From Sialis fuliginosa (lineage: Eukaryota > Arthropoda > Insecta > Megaloptera > Sialidae), in assembly GCA_961205875.1 (NCBI GenBank), contig OY540809.1, positions 35,228,267 to 35,292,266 of the forward strand: DNA of 64,000 nucleotides. The letters are read 5' to 3'. This document shows positions 20,401 to 32,400 of the stretch, in pieces. The notes beneath the pieces are model-generated. The model searched no databases. It saw nothing but the letters and a program-made list of their open reading frames with translations, and was not told where the DNA came from. Position 1 is the first letter of the stretch; the number at the start of each line of letters is the position of its first letter. The translations under genes were made by a program, and so were the position numbers.

Positions 20401-23400
20401 GCTTCCAAGGGATAAAATGTCTAATAAATTGAATCAATTAACTTTTTTTTGGTCATTGTCAAATCTCTAAGGGGTGATAACTGTACAAGTTATTTTAAAA
20501 AAATAAAGCTCTGAAATTTTTTCTGCTGTAAAAAATTGATCAGGATGTCCACTTTCTGGAAAGTCAGGGAAACCTAAAGTGGTCAAGGAAAGTCAGGGAA
20601 TTTATTTAAAATTCTGAAAAGTCAGGGAATTCATTAATTTTTTTTTAGAAAGTCCGGGAAAAAAGAAAAGGGTCATTGAATTGAAAGTAAGTAATAAGTG
20701 TAAAATTTTCAAGTTTTGACAAAAAATAGGTCTTCAAATATTATTTCTGCACATTCTTGCCCCGAGTCAGGGAATTTTGAATCTGTGGTCAGGGAAAAGT
20801 CAGAAAATTTTATTTCCAAAAACCAGTGGACACCCTGTTAATTCACAGGAGGTAACACTCGCCAAATGCACAAAAAATAAATCCTATTGACTTTTTTTGG
20901 GGGGGTGGGGGAGAGGGGCACTATCGATTTCCGCCCTGAGTCACCCTCCCCCCTAGCGACGCCACTGCCAATGGCCTCTATAACATTTGCTACAGGCTCC
21001 TCGCTGACTTAATTTGGCACTGTATTTATAGTTAAATGTATTATAACTTGCAAGTATTAAATGTTATTTATATTCACAGACAAAACTGGATTTCCAAATA
21101 TCTACATGCCTAGATTTACTAAAAGCCGGTGTTGAAGCAATAATTGAAGATCAAGTAACATCGCGATTTGAAGCCGAAGAATTGAAAAACTGGAATCTTT
21201 TAACAAGGACCAATCGACAATATGAGTTCATTTCATGGAAGCTGACAGTTATTTGGGTGTTTGGATTTTTTGTCAGATATTTCTTCCTGTTTCCTTTAAG
21301 AGTACTAATTTGTTTCTTTGGGGTAAGTAAATAAAAAGCATGCATATATGTTAGTTTTAACTGACTTCAGAATGTTATAAAAAAAAGTGTTTATAAAAAT
21401 TAATTCGGTCAAGACATATGCCATAAGGGTTCCGAACTGTGCCGGATTAACTATGTAGCAGGAGTAGCAAATGCTACAGGCCCCGCGGTTTTTCGCAAAA
21501 ATATCTCTTATTGGTTATACCATCTACCATCCAATGATTGATATGGGGTGTCCAAATTACAGTAATTAATAATTTAATTTTAGAGTTTCCAATCTCGACT
21601 TGATTTAATCGAAAAATCGATTTTTAAAGCTCCGATCTTTGATTTTTTAAATCGTTTTTACTAAATTTGCTCACATTAAACGCCCCGGGTGACGCCCGTC
21701 TCATTTGTTAACCCTCAAGCAGTCGCGCGGCGTCAAATCGACCGCACTTGATATATTATTGTTTATAATTTTGAATATTTTCGTCACAAACATTTCTCGT
21801 CTCAAGTACCCTCTTCTAAGTTCACTACAAACAAAAACAACTAATTACCCCTTTCTCCGCGCATCCCATTTTGTACAAATAGCTTTTGTTTTAGTCGCGG
21901 TGAAAATTCTGATGAGGAAGAAAACTGAGATTTTGGATTTTATAATTTTTTTTTAACTATTTGGTGTTTTAATTCCCTAAAATCTTCAATAGATCCGTAG
22001 CGACGCCACTGCCAATGACCTCTTTATAACATTTGCTACAGGTGACTTAATCTGGCACTGGTTCTGAAATACGTACTACCTGGACTGTTTGGAGCCACAG
22101 GTGCATTTTTGAGTTATAAAAAAAAATTGGGTCTTATTCTACTAATTGTGATCTACATTTCGACACTCTTGTCTTGGTATACAATTTTTTTTGGATTTGC
22201 TTTAAAGCCCCCTGAAGGCGCCATTTAGATTTAGAAAAAAATAAGAGAAAGGGTAAAATTTCACTGTTTTGGTTATACATTTTGACGTGCCACATGGCTT
22301 GGTATAAAAAAAATATTTTTTTGTCTTGCTTTAACCCCTCTGAAAAATTATTTTTTCAAAAAATTTGTATATATTTATTTACATGTTCAGTACAAATTTC
22401 AAGTTTCTAGCTTGTATAGATTATGAGATATTTTGCTTTGACTGAAAAGGACGGACAGATGGATAGACTGACGGACGACAAAGTGAGATTAATAGTGTTT
22501 CTTCGGAACCCTAAATATTTAAAAATACTTTATATTTTTTGAAGGTGGTTAGATTAAAATAAAAATAATTTTATTATAATAAGATTATATTTTCCACTTT
22601 AAATATTTTATTATTCGTTCTTTTTGCTAGTGATAATTTATTCAAGGTTTATTAATCTTAATGTTTTTTCATATTGTTTGTATTACACATGTAATAACTA
22701 ATTGATAATTATAGTTTCTAGAAATTTTCAGGTTTTTTGATACTTACAAATATATTAATAAATAATTTATAAATGCTGACATTATGAATTAGCATTATAA
22801 GTTTTTAGATATGAATCTTTGATATCGACCAGTACCACATACTGATGATTATTATTTAGTTTTTAGTATTAACGTAATAAAATATGTTTGTTTTTTTTTT
22901 TAAATAAAATTATAAATGATATGTTTATTAGTTTTAGTTTATTAATTATTTACGGTTGTTGCAAAATATGTTTTATTCACCATACATTTTATTATACCGG
23001 GTGTTCCAGACCACCCGTCCACTCTGTTTTACGCCTAAACTATTGAATATAGAGTTTTATGATAAAAAAATTACTATATATATATCGACCCTAAAGAATT
23101 TTAAGAAAATATTTTCAACCCTCTAAAATCACCCCTTGGGGGGTAGTTTGAGTGGTACATGCCCGTTTCTCAGCAAAATTAAATGGAACGGTTTATCTAA
23201 AAGTACATAATTTTAAAGATTTATAAGAAACTTTTGTAAAAAAAATTTCATACATTCAATTGTTTAGAAAATATGGCGACTTGTTCCCAAATTTTAAGGT
23301 TTTACTAAAAGTGCTCTAGTTTCGTTAAATATTAATGAAATTTTATTTAAATTTTTTTTTTGAAAGTAGAAATAATGAACTTTCTAATGATATATGGTTA

Positions 23401-26400
23401 TTTGAGATTTGTATAATTTATAGTGTCATACGCGACATCAAAAATGCAAAATTTCAATTGGGGATAATTCAAAAATTTTAAATGGAAAGAAAATTTAAAA
23501 TTAAAAATTTTTTTAACAAAAGTTTCTTACTTTTTTATGATCTTTAAAATTACATACTTTTAGATGAACCGTTCCATTTGATTTTGCTGAGAAACGGGCA
23601 TGTACCACTCAAACTACCCCTCAAGGGGGTTTTTAGGGGGTTGAAAATATTTTCTTGAAATTCTTTATGGTCGATATATATAGTAAATTTTTTATCATAA
23701 AACTCTATCTTGAATAGTTCGGGCGTAAAACATAGTGGACAGGGTAGTCTGGAACACCCGGTATATTTTTATTACACTATGTACATATTTTTCTTACTTT
23801 CTCAATTGATTTTATTTTGTAATTTTAAATAACCTTGATGTCAATCTATGTATGTATGTATTTTTCTGAATTGCAATGAATAGGTATTATGGAGCAGTAC
23901 TTCAATGCCTATTATAGCTTTATTACCTCAAAGTCGTTTACGTCGTTGGTTAAACGTGCAAGCGTACCTTATAACATCCAGGTTGATAGCTCGCTCGCTG
24001 TCAGCCGTCATCACGTTTCACAACCACGAGTACAAACCTACCAAGTCTGGGGTGTGTGTTGCTAACCACACAACGCCGATAGATACTGTTTTTTTGTCCA
24101 CAGAGAATTGTTACTCTTTGGTGAGTTAATGGGCAAAGTTAGCACGACTCTGGATTGCACGAAAAATGGGATTTGTGTTGTACTGTGTTGTTGAGAATTA
24201 ATACATTTTCAGGGATTTGCTGGTGTGCAGAGGCAGAGGTCATCTGTAATTTATATTTTTTATTTGCTGTTCTGTCAATAAATATTATTTTTCATATTTT
24301 GTGTATTTAAAAATTTGTTTTTAATAAGTTTATCTAATCTCAGTCATAAATATATCAGTAAGTAAACATATATTTGTATATCAATTACAATTATGTTATT
24401 CAATGTATGACGATAATAGAAAAATAGTAAATTTGAAAATATTTTTGGCTATCATAAAATAAATAAAATGATGTAATTATTATTGTTTCATAGATAACAA
24501 TAATAATAAATACGTTACTGATATTGTTTTAAATATTAAATTAATAACATAAATCAGAGGTATTTCATTTTTACTTTTTGAATATTTAATCATTAACAGA
24601 TTCATTTATCTTTCACGGTGCTCTGGAAGCCAATTTTAATAAAAAAATTGATTACCTCCGATTTTCTTGTACAAATCAATTCTTTAGTATTTAAGGAACA
24701 TTTTAAGACCAAAAAGAAAAAAATCACCTTGGCGCATTTTTAATAATTCATAAAACAAAAAAATACATAAATTGTGTGCAGGTCATAACGCAATTTTTTT
24801 TGAATTATTTATTATTTATTAACTTTTTACTCTACAAAATAAACAACAAAAATAAAAAATTATTGGAATTCGAACTCAGGACCCATTGTTTATAAGATCT
24901 TTTATAATTTTTGTAAATTTTGAAATATAAAACAAACGGTATTTTATATCGAAAAATCACAAGAAACACAATTATTTGCTTTTATTAAGGGGATTCCAAA
25001 ACATATTTGATATTATCGATACGATAATTAATACCCGAGATATGAATTATTTTCAATTTTGAACGGCCGCCATTTTGAAATTCATAAAGAAATTCCGCTA
25101 ACTAACGAACTTAACTGAGGTATTTACAAGATCGATTTTACTACCAAGTTTCAAAAAGATCAGAAGAATACCTGAAAGGCTAGAGACTCCACATGAAAAT
25201 AAAATGGCCAAGTGCGTGTTGGGCACGCACATGATATGTTTCCGTAGTCATTACGATTTATAAACAAGAATTATTTCAACGGACGCTCTGATAAAAACAT
25301 TTAAATGCAAATATATCGTGACTGAAGGGTTCAAATCAAAAGGTCATATAACATTTTTTGTTGCATTTTAGGAGACCTATGTATCTAAAGATACTCCACT
25401 CAATGGGTTAAGTGAAAAAAAATTTGAGAACAATTTTCAGTCTATGGGGGGGGGGGGGGGGGTCCAAAATAATTTTGACAGTGTTCGTTATAATTTTCAG
25501 TGAAAGTACTAATTCAAAGCTACATTATGAATTTTTTTCAGATTTTTTGAATAGATAGTTTAGAAATTAGGGTGGGGGGGACGCTCTGATAACGACATTT
25601 AAATGCAAATATATCGTGACTGAAGGGTTAAAATCAAAAGATCATTTAACAAGTTTTGTTGCATTTTAAGAGACCTATCTAATGACATCCCACTCAATGG
25701 GTTAAGTGAAAAAAATGTGAGTTTATTTTTCAGTCTATGGGAGGGGGGTCCAAAATAATTTTGACAGTGTTCGTTATAATTTTCAGTGGAAGTACTAATT
25801 AAAAGCTACATTCTAAATTTTTTTCAGATTTTTTGAAAAGATAGTTTAGAAATTAAGGGGGGGGGGGGGGACGCTCTGATAACGACATTTAAATGCAAAT
25901 ATATCGTGACTGAAGGGTTAAAATCAAAAGATCATTTAACATTTTTTGTTGCATTTTAGGATACCTATCCAATGACATCACATTTAATGGGATATGTGAA
26001 AAAAAATTGTGAGTTCATTTTTCAGTCAATGGGAGTGGGGGCCAAAATAATTTTGACAGTGTTCGTTATAATTTTCAGTGGAAGTACTAATTAAAGGTTA
26101 CATTCATGAATTTTTTCAGATTTTTTAAATTGATAGTTTAGAAATTAGGGTGGGGGGACGCTTTTATCACGACTTTGAACGCAATTATATCGTGACTGAA
26201 GGGTTAAAATCAAAATGTCATATTGCATTTTTTATTGCATTTTAGGAGACCTATCTAAAGACTCCCCATTTAATGGATTAAGTGAAATTTTTTTTTTGAA
26301 AATACTTTTCAGTCTATGGAAAGGGGGTCCAAAAAAATGTTTTTTTCAAAAATATTATCATTTCTGTTTTTGGGTTATCAGTCTTCGTCTGTATACCAAA

Positions 26401-29400
26401 TTTTATCTTAATCGGCTTAAAATTTTTGAGGACGGACGGACGGACATGGCGAAACTATAAGGTTTCCTAGTTTTCTACGGAAACCTAAAAAGCCTTATAA
26501 TAAAATTGAAAATAATTCATAACTCGGGTACTAATTGTCGGATCGATATTATCAAATATATTTTAGAATTTTCTCAATTTATGTTATTGTATCTCTTATG
26601 ATTTTTCGATATAAAGTGCCGTTTGGTTGATATTTTAAAATTTACAAAAAATTATAACAAATCTTGTAAACTAAGGGTCCCGAGTTCGAATCCCAATATT
26701 TTTTTATTTTTTTGTTTATATTGTAGAATTGTAGAGTAAAAAGTTAATAAACAATAAATGCTAAATAAAATTCGCGTTATAATTCTGCATACGGTTTATT
26801 TATTTCATATTTTATGAATTATTAAAAAAGCGCCAAGGCGATTTTTTTCTTTTTGGTCTTAAAATGTTCCTTAAATACTAAAGAATTGAACTGTACAAAA
26901 AAATCAGGGGTAATCAATTTTTTTAATTAGTCGGCTTCCAGAGCACCATACTTTGGAACTGTTTGAGAAGCATAATATACTATATGGGATGTATAGTTTA
27001 ATACATATACGGTTAGTGCCAGGTAGGGTGATCAGATTTTAGTTTTTGTAAACCCTGACATGTAATTTTTTTTATTTTATTTTATCCTTTTTATTTTTAT
27101 TTTATTCTTTTTATTTTTATTTTCATAAAATTTATGAAAAATTTATTACCCTAATCTGCACTTTTGTGCTCCCTCTCTTTTTGTCGACCGTTTTTTTTAG
27201 TCGTTATCATTTTTTTGCATAACCCGGAGAAATTGCACTGAAACCTTGAGCCCGGAGAAACAGTATGCAAACCCTGAGACTTCGGGTCAAAACCTGAGAC
27301 CTAGTCACCCTAGTGCCAGGGGCAAAAATTGTGTGGATAAAAATTATTTATGTTGGGCTTAAATTGTAGCTTAGAGAGAGAGCTTTCAAGTGTTGATAGG
27401 TGTTTTTAATTATTCATTATAAGGGAGGCTAAAATTTGGACTGAAATAGTTAAAATTTTGTAATTAAAAAAACATACAAAATAATGCAAACATTTCATTA
27501 CATATGTATTCCTTGGCTGATTAGGAATAATTCCAAAATTTTGATATTTGGAGTTTTAGAAAAATTTTCAAAATGTAAAAAGTGCTTAGATTAGTCCAAA
27601 AATGCAAAAAGTCCAGATCAAAAATTGCAAATATCATAATTTTGAAATTGTTCCTAATCAACCAAGGGATACATAATAATATGAGGCTTAGAAATATTTT
27701 TTTTACTCTGTGTATGTTTTTTTATAGTGATTCATAAACACACACCCATCTAAAGTGATCTCTCTAAGCAGCAATTTCAGCCCCAAAAAAATTATTTTTT
27801 CCACACAATTTTTTGGCCCTTCATACGGAACGTTCCATTTAAATTTTAAAAAAATTATAACTTTTAGGGTGTGTGTGATTCTAAAAACTGCATTTCATTA
27901 TGCTCCTAAATCCTTATCCCCTTTGTAAGGTCAATGAAAGGTCACTATTGTAATTTTAAAAAGTTGACCTTTCAAATTATATATTTCTATCTCTTTATGG
28001 TTACTTCTGTCTCACTTCTTTACACGCTTAAAAAATGACATTCTTTAAATTTCTGGTACAATCCACCAGAAATTCCATGAATCAACCAATCAAAGCTCGT
28101 TGTTCACTGTTTTTGGTCAGTCGTGAACGTGACCAATGTGTTTTGTAGAATCACACAGTATTTAAACATTTCATACATGGCATTTATTCTGAAACATATT
28201 TAACCTAATCAAATTGTATATTTGTTCTGCATTGTTCTACAGAGTCATTATTTTTGTTTTAAATTGTTCGGGAGGAGTGGAGGGTGTTCTGTGTATTACA
28301 TTAAATTGGCGCGGTCTATGGCCTTGAACGTTGTCCGCCATAAGAGCGAAAACTTTAAACGCAATTATCTCGTAAATCGTTCATCCTACGATAAAATGTA
28401 TTACCATCTTTTTTGTTCAACAGACTTGAATATACAAATTTGTTCAAAGGTCTAACTGTCTACCATCAATTGGTAACGAGATATAATGCAATGAAGTTAA
28501 CAAAAAACGTTTTTTTTTGCATTTATTTCGTAAAAAAGCAATTATATTGAAAAAACTTAAATAGCAATCTTTTAGAACTATCAATTTGCAATATTTTTTC
28601 TAACAGCCATCATTTCAGAAAACTTATAGTTTGCCAGTTACAGCCCGTGAAACATTGCAAAAAAGCATTTTTTCGTTATATTTCAAAAACCATAATGCAA
28701 CCTTCGAAATGTGTAATGACAAAAGTGTAGATAACAAAATTTTACACTTTTTTGTTTGAAAAAAAATTTTTTTTTGTTGATTAACAAACAATTTTTTTTT
28801 TAAACAAAAAAAGTGTAGAATTTTGTTATATATACCTACTTTTGTCATTACACATTTTGAAGATTGCATTATGGTTTTTGAAATATAACGAAAAAATGTT
28901 TTTTTGCAATGTTTCATGGGTTATAACTAGCAAACAGGGTTTTCTGAAATGATGGCTGTAAGATAAAATATTGCAAATTGATAGTTCTAAAAGATTTCCA
29001 TTTAAGTTTTTTCAATATAATTGCTTCTTTATGAAATAAATGCAAAAAATCGTTTTTTGTTAACTTCATTGCATTATATCTCGTTACCAATTGATGATAG
29101 ACCTGTGAACAAATTTGTAGATTCATTTGTTGAAAAAAAAGGTGGTTATAAATTTTATCGTAGGATGAACGATTTACGAGATAATTACGTTTAAAGTTTT
29201 CGCTCTTATGGCAGACAACGCTCAAGCAAATTTGCTAGCTAGCAAGCACTTTCAAATGAGGTATCAAACTTATATGACAGTTCTTTTGGAGTTTGTTGAA
29301 GAGTTTGACAAGTTTCGCGCACGCGTTGTAGGTAAACACCAACGGTATTAAAACAGTGGTGATATTATGAAAATTATTTTGTACGGTGAAAGATGCCAAC

Positions 29401-32400
29401 TGTTACAATTAGTTGAAGTGTCACTGCTCTAAATTCCATAGCTATGGATCTTGGTTTCTGGGTGTAAGCCGCGTCGGTTTAGTCGTGTTATCGGCCAACG
29501 TTTCGTCACACATTGCAGTGGACATCTTCAGGGCTCTTCTAAGACCTGTATTCCATAGCTAATCCATAGCTACTAGTACCGAATTAATACTCCATTTGAA
29601 AGTTCTTGCTAGCTAGCTTATTTTGCTAGTACCTTTATAATACTGGACATTAATGTAGTATTCAGAACCCCCCCCCTCCCCAGCAATTTAAAACAAAAAA
29701 AATGGTTCTGTAGAACAATGTCTTATTTTATTTTGATAATTTGATTGGACTAATTGTAAATAATAAATTGACTGAGATTTCAGAAAAAATTGAACTAATT
29801 CATTTTGAATATATTATTATCATTAATTAAAAAACTTAATTGACAAAACACAAATGCTTTTAATCAGGGACTTAAACAAAACTCTGTTTGAGCAGATTCA
29901 TTCTGATTCTGGTTTTGAATCAGTTTAGTCTTTAATTTTAGTCCATAACATTGGTTGAATACTTACAGGTAATGTTGCTGACCGTATGCACTGCGCTGGT
30001 CGGGTATGCTTCGGAAGGCCCTTTCAAGACAGCTCTGAACCGTTATGTGTCGATGATGTGTTTTGGGGTGTTATCTCGAGCATTGTCATCGGTCATCATG
30101 TACCACAATGCCGAGAATCGGCCAAAGAATGGCATTTGTGTTGCGAATCACACTTCACCGATTGACGTGCTCGTACTTATGTGTGATAATTGTTATTCGT
30201 TGGTATGTTGTACTTAATAGGTGTTGTGGTATGAATGATTGATTCATAAAACCAATAAGTACCATTTAAATAAAATATATTGTCTAAATAAAATAATTTA
30301 TAACATGAAAATTACATTTTTAAACTGTTTCAATATCATTATTTTTAATAAAATGGGCTTGAATGGAAAAATATCAAGCTATGTAAATTAATACCTTCAT
30401 TATCACAAAAAAATTAACAATGTGCTTTAAATGTAATGTATCCTATTAACATATTAATTTAAGTTTTTTGACAGAAGGTAATAATAAATATTAAAAATAT
30501 TTATTTACAAATTAGTTCTATTTTTACTCTAGGCTGTCTAGGCTAAAAAGTACCTAAAATAGGAATTTTTGTGTACAATTTTAATACTTACAGGATAAGT
30601 TACAGAAGTGATGAAGAATAATACCCTAATTTTGCTCCGATTTTGGTTGTCCGTGACAGGAGTTAACCATGGTTCAATTGCAAAATTCTTAAATGTGATG
30701 CACACATCACACCATCTCATTTAACATCTTCTATCTTCCAGTGTGAGACCGACACCTCTCTTTCTATGCTCAGTATATTCTTTTATATGTATATGGTTTT
30801 CAGCCATTTTAATCAGCGTAGCGGATAAACAAATGATTTTTTAAATTTGTTTCAAAATGGAGGTTGTAGGAAATTTTATAGCAAATAACTTTTATGTATT
30901 TAGCAAAAATCAGAAAAACTTAAGAATTTTGCAATTGAATCATGGTTAACCCCTGTCGCGGACAACCAAAATCGGAGCAAACTTAGGGTATTATTCTACA
31001 CCACTTTTATAACATATCCTGTAAGTATTAAAACTGTATGTAAAAATAATATGTTTTAGCCTCCATAGTCTAGATTATTTCTGCCATTTATACACATTTT
31101 TCATTAGCATATGTGCTTTATGCATGAATGGATTAATAATATTATTTTATGTGCATGTATTTTTGTTTGTTTATATATTATTTTCGTATTTGAATTTTAA
31201 TACTTGTGCTTTAATTTCGAAGTGGTTGTTTTTAGATCGGACAAAGGCACGGAGGCTTTCTTGGCGTGTTACAAAGAGCACTGGCTAGAGCATCTCCGCA
31301 TATTTGGTTTGAACGTTCTGAAGTAAAAGATAGAAATGCTGTAGCTAATAGGTATGCTTTTTCATTTTAGAGATTTAATATTTTTAATTCTTTGGGCGAC
31401 AGGGTTGTTTGTATGTAGAAATTTATTTTTGAAAAATATTTTGGATAAAACAATAATTGTTATTTTTAATTGTATACAGCCTATTGATATTGTTTATGCT
31501 ACTTTTAAATACACTGAATAGATTTTGTTACAATTAACAATGGCAATGAATATGGATATGAATTTCACATGTAAGATTGTGACCTAATTCTTATTCATCT
31601 ATATTTTATTTAAAATATGTCCACTGTTGTTTGTTTAAATCAGTAAAATTTATATTTGCATTTTTTTGTACTTTTTTCTTTGAAAAATCATTATACACTT
31701 TTATAATATTTATAAAGATATGCAGCTAACAGTAAAAAAAATGAACAAATGTATCCCTCCTTTAGGGGTTGAATTTCGATAAATCTATTTATAGTGGGTG
31801 CTTACGTCTTAATGTTTCTAGGTCCGGTCAGTTACCCAGAACTTTCTTTATATATTATTTATATAATCCTTTACTAATATTTCGATGGTTTCTTTGACTC
31901 ATTGATTTTTTCATAATTTAGCTAGTATAATAGTTAAAAATTCATATTTTGTCAAACTGTCTGTTTGAAGTTTGATCACCAAATTTTTATTTTGACTGAT
32001 AAAAATATAAAAAATGTCTATATAGTCCAGGCTGTGGAGGCTAAAACAGATTATTTTTGCGTACAGTTTTAATACTTACAGGATATGTTACAAAAGTGGT
32101 GTAGAACAATACCCTAATTTTGCTCCGATTTTGGTTGTCCGCGACAGGAGTTATGTCATTTCTTCAAGTTATAGGTAAATATATAAAGACAAATTTTGAA
32201 AACAAAAACTCTTAATATACTCTGTTTTTGAATATAAATGTGATAATTATAATTTTAATTATGTGCTTTCTATATTTACCTGCCTATAACTTGAACGAAT
32301 GATTTTTCCGTGGGCTCTATTTCAATAACTATTTATGATACATAATTTTCAAAAACACCATTTTGTTCGAAATTTTAATCAGCTTTAAGATTTATAAAAC

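Noticed and set aside
28222-29225. ORFs containing HKSENFKRNYLVNRSSYDK on both strands
   Set aside because: Products of the arms of the palindrome 28324-29225; AT-rich, no domain, inside a Gpat4 intron.
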